DNA of 64,000 bases from Streptoalloteichus hindustanus (GTDB lineage Bacteria > Actinomycetota > Actinomycetes > Mycobacteriales > Pseudonocardiaceae). Where the stretch lies: positions 38,683 to 102,682 of the forward strand of contig NZ_FQVN01000017.1 in NCBI RefSeq assembly GCF_900129375.1, written 5' to 3'. The translations under genes were made by a program, and so were the position numbers. Positions 17,002-25,702 of this stretch are shown here, in pieces; position 1 is the first letter of the stretch, and the number at the start of each line of letters is the position of its first letter. A model generated the notes under the pieces. The model did not search any database. It was not told the origin of the DNA and worked only from the letters and a program-made list of their open reading frames with translations.

Positions 17002-17538
17002 ATGGCGAAGGACGCCGTGGAGCGCAAGCACCAACGCCTGTTCGACAACGTCGACCAGGACAACGACGGGGAGATCACGCGCGAGGACTACCAGGAACTG
17101 GCGCACCGCATCATCCAGGCGGTCCAGGTGACCCCCAGCTCGGAGCAGGCCCGCAGGCTGGAGGACGAGTACGACCGGGCGTGGGAGGCCGTCGCCGACG
17201 CCGCCGGCGTCGAGCCGTCCGACAGCCTGACCCTGGAGGACTTCTGCCAGGCGATGGCGCGGCAGGCCGCGGACGAGAAGGCGTTCAACCGGAACTTCGG
17301 TCCGCTCGGGGAGGCGGAGTTCTCGGTGGCGGACACCGACCACGACGGCCGGGTGTCCGTCCAGGAGCTCCAGAAGGTGCTGGAGGCGACCGGGGCGGCG
17401 CGCGGGGACGCGTCGCAGGGCGCCACGCAGCTCGACAACGACAACGACGGTTTTGTCAGCAAGGACGAGTACCTGAAGGCCTGGCGTGATGCCTTCACCA
17501 GTGCCAAGGCGGAGAGCCCGGTGATGGGCAAGGTCTGA
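17002..17538 (+). CDS. EF-hand calcium-binding protein (calerythrin-like)
   Basis: A 178-residue cytoplasmic protein with clear EF-hand loops: DNVDQDNDGEITREDY near residue 15, DTDHDGRVSVQEL near 112 and DNDNDGFVSKDEY near 146. A degenerate loop lies between the first and second. Length and spacing match calerythrin and sarcoplasmic-type calcium-binding proteins known from actinomycetes. ATG at 17002 with GGGCGGGAG upstream gives the right N-terminus. It follows the PKS-TE transcript but has its own promoter region beyond a terminator, so a role in the locus is only suggested by position. It could buffer or sense Ca2+. Confidence 0.88.
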   Translation: MAKDAVERKHQRLFDNVDQDNDGEITREDYQELAHRIIQAVQVTPSSEQARRLEDEYDRAWEAVADAAGVEPSDSLTLEDFCQAMARQAADEKAFNRNFGPLGEAEFSVADTDHDGRVSVQELQKVLEATGAARGDASQGATQLDNDNDGFVSKDEYLKAWRDAFTSAKAESPVMGKV

Positions 17539-17576
17539 GCGCCAGCCCGCCCTGACCGGATCGAGGGGGTTCCTGG

Positions 17577-17607
17577 CCGCCGTGCTCGCGGTTTGCGGGC
17601 ACGGCGG
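17577..17607 (+). terminator. Hairpin after the EF-hand gene
   Basis: CCGCCGTGC pairs with GCACGGCGG, with inner CGC/GCG, between the EF-hand stop and the convergent small gene. Confidence 0.65.
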
Positions 17608-17761
17608 CTCGGATTTCCCCGGGCGCGCCGGACCGCGGGTGGCCCGATGTCCCCGTGAGGTCGACGCGGGAGCCGGGGGAAACCAACAGTGTCCACGGTG
17701 GACGGTCGTGCGTTTTCGGGGCCTGGCCGGCGTTGTTGGTCCGCTCCGCACCCGCGACTCC

Positions 17762-18091
17762 TCACGTCTCGCCCAGGGCGGACCGGTAGCTGCTCAACAG
17801 TCCCTGGTGCGTCTCGGTGTCCAGGCGGTCGAGTGTCGCCCCGCCCACCACGAGGTCGATCACGATGGCCAACGCCTTCTCGTGCCAGACCCACAGGTCC
17901 TCCGGCGCGTGGTGCGCGGAGAGGCACTTCCGGGCCGCGCACAGGAAGGCGAGCAACGCCGAGCCGTCGCCGGTCAACACCGCCCGCGCCATGCCGCCGA
18001 GCCGGGCGGCGTCCTCCGGCAGGTCGAGCTGGGCGACGAACCGCTGGACCGCCACCAGATAGCGACCGAGTACGGTCCCACAGCGAGCCAT
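17762..18091 (-). CDS. Small conserved unknown protein, paralogue B
   Basis: A 109-residue paralogue of the product of 8931-9269, with the same blocks (GRYLVAVQRFVAQLD, ARLGGMARAVL, RKCLSAHHAPEDLWVWHEKA, ETHQGLLSSYRSA). ATG at 18091 has no SD but has TACGGT 6 bp upstream, as in the other copy. The family is unknown to me. The pair brackets the imine reductase/PKS/TE/EF-hand segment on the opposite strand. Confidence 0.7.
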   Translation of the reverse strand: MARCGTVLGRYLVAVQRFVAQLDLPEDAARLGGMARAVLTGDGSALLAFLCAARKCLSAHHAPEDLWVWHEKALAIVIDLVVGGATLDRLDTETHQGLLSSYRSALGET

Positions 18092-18177
18092 GACAGGACC
18101 GTAACCACGGCGGAGCCGGAAACGCCCCTGTTTCGACCCGTGTGGGTCATCAGTCGGGGGTCAACATCCAGCAAGTG
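18092..18177 (-). promoter_or_regulatory. Promoter homologous to that of paralogue A
   Basis: It shares GCTGGATGT, a CCCCGA-type block, GGGTCG and GGTTACGGTCCTG with the region above 9269. This means the duplication included its control region. Confidence 0.5.
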
Positions 18178-18494
18178 AGTGATAAAGGCTTCTCGTCAGC
18201 CACCGCTCGTGCTCGTCGTCGATCGGACGCGCGTCGCCGCACAATCGGGGTAACCGCGCCGACGGGGATTCCCGCCGTGATTTACGGCGCGTTGTCCGCT
18301 CTCCATCCGGTGGTGAAAACAAAGCAGACCTCGGGAAGAACCAACGGTGGACGCGACGTGAAGTCCGGGTGATCCGCAAGCGCGGACCATCCCCCGCTCC
18401 GGAGTCGCCCGTTCGTGTGGCTGAGCACGTTCCGGTACCCGCGTGCAGCACCCTGGGAGCACGGCGTCGCAGCAGCACGAGCCCGGAGGCCCTG
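18178..18494 (+). other. Region upstream of the carbamoyltransferase
   Basis: No gene and no convincing arginine-repressor box are seen. Codon-like order is absent. The promoter of the rightward gene must lie here. Confidence 0.3.
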
Positions 18495-19511
18495 ATGACC
18501 ACCCCGACACCGGCGAACGCCGCCGCCCGGCCGGTCGTGCCGGGCCCGGTCCCGCGGAACCTGCTCCGGGTCGGCGACCTGGCCCCGGACACCCTCGCCG
18601 GCCTGCTGGACCTGGCGGCGGCGATGAAGCGGGAGCCGCTGGGCTGGACGAGCGCCCTGCCCGGGGCGGAACTGGGCTGCCTCTTCGAGAAGCCGTCCAC
18701 GCGCACCCGGGTCTCCCTGGTCGCCGCGGCCCACCGGCTCGGCATGCGCGCCATCGTGCTCAACCGGGAGGAGACGCAGCTCGACCGGGGCGAGACCGCG
18801 GTGGACACGGCGCGGGTGCTGTCCTGCTACCTCGACGTCCTCGCGGTCCGCACCTTCGCGCACGCCGTCGTCGAGGAGATGGCCGGGGCCGCGACCGTGC
18901 CCGTCGTCAACGCCCTGACCAACACCCACCACCCCTGCCAGGCCCTGGCCGACCTGCTGACCCTGCGCGAGCACTTCGGGGAGCTGGCCGGGATGACGGT
19001 GGCCTTCGTCGGGGACGGGCGCGGCAACACGTGCCACTCGTTCCTCGGGGCGTGCGCGGCGACCGGCATGAACCTGACCATCGCCAGCCCGCGCGAGTAC
19101 GACACCGACCAGGCGCTCCTCGCCGAGGCCCGTGAGCTGATGGCGCACACCGGTGGCTCCGTCTCGCTCACCACCGAGCCGGCCCAGGCCGTCCGCGGCG
19201 CGCACGCCGTCTACACCGACGCGTGGGTGCCCATGGACAAGCACCACGAGCAGACCGAGCGGGTGGCGCGGTTCGCCGGCTTCCGGGTGGACGACGACCT
19301 GCTCGCCCAGGCGCGCCAGGACACCGTGGTCCTGCACTGCCTGCCGGCGGTGCGAGGGCTGGAGATCACGTCCGAGGTGCTCGACGGGAACCGCTCGCTG
19401 GTCTGGCGTCAGGCGGCGAACCGCCTGCCCACCGCGCAGGCGGTGCTGCACACCCTCGTCACCACGGCCGGGGAGCGCGCCGGGGACCAGGAACCCCACC
19501 CCGGTCTCTGA
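18495..19511 (+). CDS. Ornithine-carbamoyltransferase homologue with altered substrate loops
   Basis: A 338-residue protein. The carbamoyl-phosphate site is intact: EKPSTRTRVS, THHPCQALADL and HCLPAVRG. The ornithine-side motifs deviate. The usual GDxRNNxxNS loop reads GDGRGNTCHS, and the usual DVWVSMGE loop reads DAWVPMDKHH. The enzyme may therefore carbamoylate another amine, or be a drug-insensitive OTC as some phaseolotoxin-type producers have. No arginine-biosynthesis genes are nearby, which also argues against housekeeping argF. ATG at 18495 with GGAGG sets the start. Confidence 0.8.
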   Translation: MTTPTPANAAARPVVPGPVPRNLLRVGDLAPDTLAGLLDLAAAMKREPLGWTSALPGAELGCLFEKPSTRTRVSLVAAAHRLGMRAIVLNREETQLDRGETAVDTARVLSCYLDVLAVRTFAHAVVEEMAGAATVPVVNALTNTHHPCQALADLLTLREHFGELAGMTVAFVGDGRGNTCHSFLGACAATGMNLTIASPREYDTDQALLAEARELMAHTGGSVSLTTEPAQAVRGAHAVYTDAWVPMDKHHEQTERVARFAGFRVDDDLLAQARQDTVVLHCLPAVRGLEITSEVLDGNRSLVWRQAANRLPTAQAVLHTLVTTAGERAGDQEPHPGL

Positions 19512-19525
19512 GCTCGCCGTGCCCG

Positions 19526-19560
19526 GCCGCTTCCGGAGCCGGCGCGGCCCCGGAAGCGGC
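19526..19560. terminator. Bidirectional hairpin between convergent genes
   Basis: GCCGCTTCCGG (19526-19536) pairs with CCGGAAGCGGC (19550-19560) between the stops of the carbamoyltransferase and the hydrolase. Confidence 0.7.
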
Positions 19561-19583
19561 GTGACCGGCGGGGAAGCGCGTGG

Positions 19584-20456
19584 TCAGAGGGCGCCCTTGC
19601 GGGCGTTGGCGTCGATGGCGTCGACCAGTTGGGGGCGCAGCGGCGTGGGCAGGTCGTGGCCCATGTCGGGCAGTTCGAGGTAGGTCGAGCCGGGGATGGC
19701 CCTGTGGGTGGCCTGGCCACCGCTGACCTGGATCAGGCTGTCCTCCGCGCCGTGGACGACCAGGGTGGGCGTGGTGAGCTCGCGCAGCTTGGCGGTGCGG
19801 TCCACGGCGACGGCGATCGCGGCGGCCTGGCGCTGCGCGCCGGCGGGGTAGAACATGCGGTCGTAGGAGGCCTCGGCCAGCCGGAGGCGGTTGGCCTGCT
19901 CGGTCTCGGCGTGGGTCCTCGAACCGACGATCCGGTAGATCTCGGCGATGTGCGGGATGGCCCGCTCGCGCTCGGGGGGAGTGGGCCGCAGCATGGCCTG
20001 GGCGGCCTCGAAGGTGGGGTTGCCGACCAGGCGGTTGCCGGTGGTGCTCATGATCGAGCACAGGGTGGCGACCCGGTCGGTGTGGTGGATCGCGACGAGC
20101 TGGGCGATCATGCCGCCCATGGAGGCGCCGACCACGTGGGCGCGCTGGACGCCCAGGTGGTCCAGCAGGCCGACGGCGTCGGCGGCCATGTCGGTCAGGT
20201 AGTACCCGCGGGCCAGCGGGTAGGCGTCGGCGGTGCCGGTGTCGATCTTCTCCGACAGGCCGCAGTCGCGGTTGTCGAACCGGATGACCCGGTAGCCGCG
20301 TTCGCCGAGGCCGGTGACGATCTCCTCGGGCCACGCGATCAGCTGCGAGTTCAGTCCCATGACCAGCAGCAGCGGTTGCCCGTCGGGGTCGCCCTCGTCG
20401 CGGTACCACAGTCGGATGCCGTTGGCGTCGGCGTAGTCTCCGGGCTCGTCGGCCAT
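19584..20456 (-). CDS. Alpha/beta hydrolase
   Basis: A 290-residue alpha/beta-hydrolase fold protein. LLLVMGLNSQLIAWP holds the oxyanion region, VVGASMGGMIAQ the nucleophile Ser near residue 105, VHGAEDSLIQ the Asp and DMGHDLP the His. No signal peptide. Similar enzymes act as esterases, epoxide hydrolases or lactonases in aromatic and polyketide metabolism; the substrate cannot be read from sequence. ATG at 20456 has GGAGA upstream. Confidence 0.85.
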   Translation of the reverse strand: MADEPGDYADANGIRLWYRDEGDPDGQPLLLVMGLNSQLIAWPEEIVTGLGERGYRVIRFDNRDCGLSEKIDTGTADAYPLARGYYLTDMAADAVGLLDHLGVQRAHVVGASMGGMIAQLVAIHHTDRVATLCSIMSTTGNRLVGNPTFEAAQAMLRPTPPERERAIPHIAEIYRIVGSRTHAETEQANRLRLAEASYDRMFYPAGAQRQAAAIAVAVDRTAKLRELTTPTLVVHGAEDSLIQVSGGQATHRAIPGSTYLELPDMGHDLPTPLRPQLVDAIDANARKGAL

Positions 20457-20730
20457 GGTGAGCTCTCCTCTCGTCGAGCGGGGCGCGTCGGACGTGGGCC
20501 GCGCCGATCGCCATGACGAGCACGCGGTGGGCGAGGTCCTGTCTGCGGCGGGCTGGTCCGGCGGACAGACCGGCCTCCGCCGGGATCATCCCCACTCCCG
20601 AGGCGGCGCGCTTGGCCTGACCAGCCCCGGAAGCGATCTTGCTGTGCTCGTCCCGCCCCGGGGCAGCACCCGAACGAGTGGCTGTGCGCGCACGGGTGCC
20701 CTGCGCGTGTCCGTCGCCGCTCCTCGCGGG

Positions 20731-21687
20731 TCAGCTCTGGTAGCGGGCGGCGGCGGCCCGGGTCTGCTCGGCCATGCGCTGCCGGAGACTGGCCGGCGCC
20801 AACACCTCCACCCACGGCCCGAGGCCCAGCAACGCCGTGCACGCCCAGCTCTCGCCCTCGAACGGGACGGTCAGCTCGATCTCGTCGCCGGTCGCGGTCA
20901 GGTCGATCCGGTCCTGCCCCTCCACCGCGACCACCCGGCGCAGCCGGGGCAGGGCGGCCGTGGCGACCCGGAGGGTGACCTCCACGCAGGTGTGCTCGGT
21001 CTCCATCTCGTGGCGGGCCTGTGCCCACGCCTCGGCCAGGACGAAGTCGGCGGGGCGGCGCACCGGCTCGTCCAGCCGTTCCACCGTGCGCACCCGCGAC
21101 ACGCGGTAGGTGCGGCGCTGGCCGTCGCGGAGCGCGACCAGGTACCAGTCGCCGGCGGCGAGCGCGAGGCCGAGCGGGTCGACGGTGCGCTCGGCGAGCG
21201 TGCCGCGGCGGACGTAGCCGATCCGGACGCGACGGTCCTGCCAGACCGCCTCCGCCAGGTCGGCGAGACAGGGTGTCGGTTCCGGCCGGCCGTACCAGCG
21301 GACGGGGTCGAGGTGGAACCGGTCCGCGCTGCGCTGCGCCCGCTGCCGGGCCTCGCCGGTCAGCGACGCCAACACCTTGGTGCGCGCCGTGTCCACCGTC
21401 CCGGTCAACCCGAGGTCGTCCGCCGGGCCCCGCAGGCCGAGGAAGGCCAGCGCGGCGGCCTCGTCCGGCCCCACACCGTTCAACCGGGTGCGGTAGCCGC
21501 CCTCCAGCCGGTAGCCGCCGGCTGGGCCGCGCACCGATCGGACCGGGATGCCCGCGGCGGCGAGGGCCTGGACGTCCCGCTGGACGGTGCGCTCGTCGAC
21601 CTCCAGCCGATCCGCGAGCTCACGGGCGGTCAACTGGCCCCGCACCTGGAGCTGCGTCAGCAGGTTGAGCATCCGGGAGGCGCGCAT
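20731..21687 (-). CDS. WYL-domain (YafY-type) transcriptional regulator
   Basis: A 318-residue protein. The N-terminal HTH_11 reads LNLLTQLQVRGQLTARELAD then DERTVQRDVQALAAAGIPVR. The middle WYL domain includes RTVDPLGLALAAGDWYLVAL and RTYRVSRVRTVERLDEP, and a C-terminal extension follows. ATG at 21687 fits the family length. It is divergent from a VOC gene 91 bp away, and a palindrome lies between them, so it probably regulates both itself and the VOC gene. Confidence 0.88.
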   Translation of the reverse strand: MRASRMLNLLTQLQVRGQLTARELADRLEVDERTVQRDVQALAAAGIPVRSVRGPAGGYRLEGGYRTRLNGVGPDEAAALAFLGLRGPADDLGLTGTVDTARTKVLASLTGEARQRAQRSADRFHLDPVRWYGRPEPTPCLADLAEAVWQDRRVRIGYVRRGTLAERTVDPLGLALAAGDWYLVALRDGQRRTYRVSRVRTVERLDEPVRRPADFVLAEAWAQARHEMETEHTCVEVTLRVATAALPRLRRVVAVEGQDRIDLTATGDEIELTVPFEGESWACTALLGLGPWVEVLAPASLRQRMAEQTRAAAARYQS

Positions 21688-21707
21688 TCGCGAAGTCTCG
21701 CAAACGT

Positions 21708-21728
21708 ACCCGACAGAGGATGTCGGGT
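21708..21728. promoter_or_regulatory. Operator between the WYL regulator and VOC gene
   Basis: ACCCGACA (21708-21715) and TGTCGGGT (21721-21728) form a perfect inverted repeat with a 5-bp spacer in the divergent intergenic region. Confidence 0.65.
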
Positions 21729-21778
21729 TTGGCTGACACGGTGGTGGCACAGCGAACGAACGAAGGAGCTTCTCCCTG

Positions 21779-22153
21779 ATGAACACGACGACGGCTCGCC
21801 TGATCATGGTCAACCTGGACTGCCAGGACCCCCGTCGGCTGGCGGCCTTCTACGGCGAGCTGCTCGGCCTGCCCGTGACGCACAGCGAGGACGAGTACGC
21901 CATGGTCAGCGACGGCACCACGTCGATCGGCTTCGGGCGCGTGCCGGACCACACGCCCCCGGCATGGCCGGACACCACCGGGGCCAAGCGCTACCATCTC
22001 GACCTCGCCGTGGAGGACCTGGCCGCCGCCGAGAACACCTGTCGCGCGCTCGGCGCGACCGTGCCGGACTTCCAGCCCGGCGGTGACCGCTGGCGGGTCC
22101 TGCTCGACCCGGCCGGTCACCCGTTCTGCCTGTGCCCGACCAGCCAGAGCTGA
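21779..22153 (+). CDS. VOC (glyoxalase/bleomycin-resistance fold) protein
   Basis: A 124-residue VOC protein with the paired beta-alpha-beta-beta-beta units. The N-terminal half has VNLDCQDPRRLAAFYGELLG and the C-terminal half has YHLDLAVEDLAAAENTCRAL, ending in LLDPAGHPFCLC. Metal-ligand candidates are His in YHLDL and Glu/Asp near the strand ends. The SD GAAGGAG is well placed. Such pairs of WYL regulator and VOC protein often respond to a small toxic compound; the actual ligand is unknown. Confidence 0.85.
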   Translation: MNTTTARLIMVNLDCQDPRRLAAFYGELLGLPVTHSEDEYAMVSDGTTSIGFGRVPDHTPPAWPDTTGAKRYHLDLAVEDLAAAENTCRALGATVPDFQPGGDRWRVLLDPAGHPFCLCPTSQS

Positions 22154-22583
22154 GCGACCGATCGGGACACTCCGGATCGACGGCCCCTGGACTGGTGGGC
22201 GGGCACAGGCACGGACCGGGCGCCGTCCTCGGACGCGGTCGGGGGTGCCCGGGTGAGCGGCCTCCAGCCGTGGGCGCGTCCCGTCAGCGGGCCGCCCCCC
22301 GCCCGAGCAGAGCGCGCGGGCATGTCGGGAAGTGGCGGAGGCGTCGGACCAGAAGGGAATTTCCGCCCTTCGGCGCGGTTCGGCCCCGAATCGCGAACAA
22401 AATCCGCTCGAAACGACGTGAAAGAGTCGTGTCCCGCGGACGGCGCGCGACTCCTCAGGTCAAGCGCGTCAGCCCGGAGGCGGAGCGAATCCCGCGAGGA
22501 CGACGCGTGTCGGAGGGGAATCGGTGGGCCGGTGACGGACACGGCCATTCCGGCCGCCGTCGGTCGATCAGTGGAGGTGCGCC
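22154..22583. other. Non-coding stretch
   Basis: 430 bp without a supported gene. Open frames present lack an SD and family features. The 3' end carries the SD (GTGGAGG) of the frameshifted gene that follows. Confidence 0.4.
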
Positions 22584-22893
22584 ATGGCTCGGTCAATGCG
22601 GGTGATTTTCCGCAACGTGCGGGGAAGGCACCGGATGAATTTCAACTGGGATGCCATCAGCCAGACTCGGCCGTCATCATGACGGCGGCGCGTTCGAGCC
22701 CGAGGGACGGCCGGTGCTCGGCGAGCCCGGACAGGAGCCGAACGTCTACGTCACCAACATCGGGGCGCACGGAAAGCCCGGCGTCGAGGCCGGCGGAGTG
22801 GAGTTCCTCCTGCACGCGGAATCCCTCAGCCCTATTGACGTGGCTGTGACCATCACGGTGGAGAATCCCGTCGAGGCGACGCAAGTGGTGTAG
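22584..22893 (+). pseudogene. Small unknown gene interrupted by a frameshift
   Basis: A well-placed SD (GGAGG, 22573-22577) precedes ATG 22584, which reads MARSMRVIFRNVRG and on to ISQTRPSS, then a stop at 22680. A second frame (+1), entered around 22650-22680, continues with convincing protein sequence: HDGGAFEPEGRPVLGEPG, VYVTNIGAHGKPGVEAGG, VEFLLHAES and VAVTITVENPVEATQVV. Together they would make a ~100-residue beta-rich protein. The break is a true mutation, a sequencing error or, less likely, programmed frameshifting. The family is not recognised. Confidence 0.5.
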
Positions 22894-23074
22894 GTGGCGC
22901 GCGAACCGCTTTACCTCAGGAAATTCGACCTGTGCTCGGAGGAGGAGGTCGCGCGGGCGCGTCTGCCGCGCGACCCCCTTCTGCCGCGTCTGCTCGCTTC
23001 TGTCGTCGTTCCCGGCCTCCCGTCGCGGCGGCGCCGAGCACGGACACGGTTCACCAGAAACGGCCCGTGCCGGT

Positions 23075-24289
23075 TCAGCCCGCGTGTCCGCGCGGTTCGG
23101 CCTGGGCGTCGTGGCCGTGGATCCAGGCGAGCCGGTCGGGGAGCTGGGGCAGCCACCCGTCCCGTTCCTCGGCGGCCGGCCCGTCCAGCGCCTGGAAGCA
23201 CTCGCGGCCGCGCCGCGAGGCGAGCTGGAGCTGGCGGGTCCGGGGCCGGCGCACGGACTCGTACCGGCGCAACGCGGCCGGGACCTCGTCCCGCCCGACG
23301 TCGGCGAGGCAGTCGGCCAGGACGACCGCGTCCTCGACGGCCTGGTTGGCGCCCTGCCCCTGGTGCGGCAGCATCGGGTGGGCCGCGTCCCCGAGCAGGG
23401 TGATGTGGTCCGTGCTCCACCGCCGGACCGGCTCCCGGTCGTAGAGCGCCCACCGGGACACCACGTCCAGACCGCCCAACAGGGCCGCGACGACCGCGTT
23501 CCAGCCGGCGAACGCCTCCACCGCCTCGGCCGGCTCGCCGAGGGCCACCCAGGACTCCCGCGTCCACTCCTCGTCGGGAACCACCGCCAGGAGGTTGACC
23601 AGGCGGCCGCCGCTCACCGGGTAGGAGATCAGGTGCCGACCCGGGCCGGGGAAGAGCCACAGCGCCGGCCGGTCCGGCTCGAACCCCAGCTCGGGCAGTC
23701 GCGGCAGCCGCTCCACGGGCACCAGGCCGCGATAGCCGCTGGTGCCGGAGAAGACGGGGCGGTCGGCGCCGGCGACCGCTGCGCGGACCACCGAGTGCAC
23801 GCCGTCCGCGCCGACGACGACGTCGGAGCGGACGGGGGTGGTGTTGCCGGCGAAGACCAGCTCGACGCCCCCGGCGTCCTCCGCCACCCCCACACACTCG
23901 CGCCCCAGCTCCAGCCGCCCGCCCTCGCGGACGTAGACCTCGGCCAGCAGCCGCTGCACGTCCGCGCGGTGGACCGTGAGGAACGGGGCGCCGAACAGCT
24001 CGTCGTAGCTGTCGCCCATCTCGTGGGCGCAGAAGATCTCCCCGCTGTGCCAGCGGTGGAACTGCAGGCGCAGCGGCCGCACCGCGACCTCGGCCAGCTC
24101 GTCGAGCAGGCCCATGCGGCGCAGCAGCCGACTGGCGTTGGCCCCCACCGCGATGCCGGCGCCCACCTCGGCCAGTGCCGGCGCCTGTTCGTGGACCACG
24201 ACCTCGACGCCCTGACGCCGCAGGGCGAGCGCGGCCGTGAGACCACCGATGCCACCACCGACCACCACGACTCGCAGAGGCACAGCCAT
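23075..24289 (-). CDS. FAD-dependent aromatic hydroxylase-type monooxygenase
   Basis: A 404-residue group A flavin monooxygenase. Dinucleotide motif VVVGGGIGGLTAALALRRQG at the N-terminus, GADGVHSVVR (DG motif) near residue 155, and LLGDAAHPMLPHQGQGANQA (second FAD motif) near 285. Overall it resembles salicylate or 3-hydroxybenzoate 6-hydroxylases. No reductase partner is needed. ATG at 24289 with AGGAGG. It is isolated from other catabolic genes, so a role in degradation or in tailoring is open. Confidence 0.88.
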   Translation of the reverse strand: MAVPLRVVVVGGGIGGLTAALALRRQGVEVVVHEQAPALAEVGAGIAVGANASRLLRRMGLLDELAEVAVRPLRLQFHRWHSGEIFCAHEMGDSYDELFGAPFLTVHRADVQRLLAEVYVREGGRLELGRECVGVAEDAGGVELVFAGNTTPVRSDVVVGADGVHSVVRAAVAGADRPVFSGTSGYRGLVPVERLPRLPELGFEPDRPALWLFPGPGRHLISYPVSGGRLVNLLAVVPDEEWTRESWVALGEPAEAVEAFAGWNAVVAALLGGLDVVSRWALYDREPVRRWSTDHITLLGDAAHPMLPHQGQGANQAVEDAVVLADCLADVGRDEVPAALRRYESVRRPRTRQLQLASRRGRECFQALDGPAAEERDGWLPQLPDRLAWIHGHDAQAEPRGHAG

Positions 24290-24469
24290 CCACCCTCCTG
24301 TCGGTCCTGCCGACCCCGGCGGATGATCAGGCGGAGCGAGGGGCGAGGGCGATCTCCGGCGGCCGGGCGGTCGACGACACCGGGCGCGCCGTCAGGACGT
24401 GGTTCCCACGGCCACGGCGCGCGGTCAAGGCCTGTGCTCCAGGAGTGGCACCCCGCTGGGCCGCTCGCC

Positions 24470-25000
24470 TCAGCTCCCGACGAGCGCCAGCAGCTTGGTG
24501 ACGGTGTTCCAGTTGCGCGCGGTGGCCTGGGCCGGCAGGAGCCTGTCCACGAGCTGGGGGAGCCGCGCCCTCTGGATGCCGTCGGGCAGCGACAGGTACA
24601 GCTCGCGATCGCCGACCGCCAGCTCCTCGGGCGCGAAGCTGGCCGGGTCGAGCGCGGCGAACAGTGCGGGATCGGGCCTCTCGGCCAGGAAGGACACCAG
24701 GAACCGGGCCGGATCGACCACCTCCAGCGGGTTGTGCTCCACCACCGCCCGCAGCTCCTCGCCGGTGCGGACGACGACCCTGACGGTGAGCCCCAGCTCC
24801 CGGGCCAACGCCTCCTCGATCTCGGCGGCCAGCCGCTCCGTCCGCTGGTCGGAGGCGGTGAACACGGCGTTGCCGCTCTGGAGAAGAGTGCTCACCTCGG
24901 TGTGCCCGAGACCGGTCAGCAGCGCGCGCAGGTCGGCCATGGCGACCTTCTGCCGTCCGCCGACGTTGATGCCCCGCAGCAGCGCCACATAACGGGTCAC
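24470..25000 (-). CDS. DUF1697 family protein
   Basis: A 176-residue protein beginning TRYVALLRGINVGGRQKVAM, the signature of DUF1697, followed by the conserved VSTLLQSGNAVF block. Function is unknown for the family. The GTG start has GAAGGA upstream. No operon partners. Confidence 0.88.
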   Translation of the reverse strand: MTRYVALLRGINVGGRQKVAMADLRALLTGLGHTEVSTLLQSGNAVFTASDQRTERLAAEIEEALARELGLTVRVVVRTGEELRAVVEHNPLEVVDPARFLVSFLAERPDPALFAALDPASFAPEELAVGDRELYLSLPDGIQRARLPQLVDRLLPAQATARNWNTVTKLLALVGS

Positions 25001-25145
25001 GTCCCGGTTCCTTCCCGACTAAACCACGAGGAGCGCGTCAGCCGAGGGCCGGCGCGGGGGACCAGTATGCGAGCCGCCACCGACATCCCCGGCCCTCCGC
25101 CGATCCGCGACGGGGTATCGGGGCCGCGATCCCGGAGCGGGATAA

Positions 25146-25605
25146 CCAGGAATGCCCGATCTGGCCCCGCTGATCACGTGGCTCCGAGAACACACTCTGT
25201 CCGGTGTGTTCTCGGCTGTGGTGGGTCGGGGTGAGTTGTTGTTCTTTCGGACACTCCGCGCCGGCGCGCCCTGGCGTGATCTACCGGAGCGGTGCGCGTG
25301 GAAGAGCGCATCAGCGCGCCGCCGGAGCCCGGAAACGGGGCTGTGCCCCGAGCGTCGTGGTGATCGAAGATCCACCTCGTGGTGGACGGACGTCTTGTCG
25401 TTGCGCGTGCCGCTCATCCCGGGAGACGAGGCCGGTGACAACCTGCGGCTGGTGCCCCTTTCGGGGTCGTGATCGCTGGTCACCGGTTGAAGCGGTATCG
25501 GACGGCGGCGACCCGGTATGACCGGACTGCCCTGTCCTGCCAGGGCATGGTGGACCTTGCCCCGTTGGTCATGTGGCTTCGAGCGCTTCCCTCCACCAAG
25601 AGACC
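25146..25605 (+). mobile_element. Relics of IS5-family transposase genes
   Basis: Broken frames carry transposase signatures. First PDLAPLITWLRE (a C-terminal end), then LRAGAPWRDLPERC, KIHLVVDG, then in another frame VPLIPGDEAGDNLRLVPL. HRLKRYRTAATRYDRTAL and VDLAPLVMWLRALP follow, the latter being the C-terminal end again. These match IS5/IS427-type DDE transposases in order, but with large deletions and frameshifts. Two C-terminal ends suggest remnants of two copies. No terminal inverted repeats were identified. Confidence 0.65.
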
Positions 25606-25702
25606 ACCGGGCCGACGACGGGTGGACCTTCACCCGCCCACCCCGACCGTCGCAGGCCAAGCGGGTCCTGGATCCCACCCCAGGAGACGGCCGAGAGCAC
25701 GA

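Noticed and set aside
22253..22849. 198-codon open frame in the gap after the VOC gene
   Set aside because: No SD, biased composition, and it overlaps the better-supported frameshifted gene.
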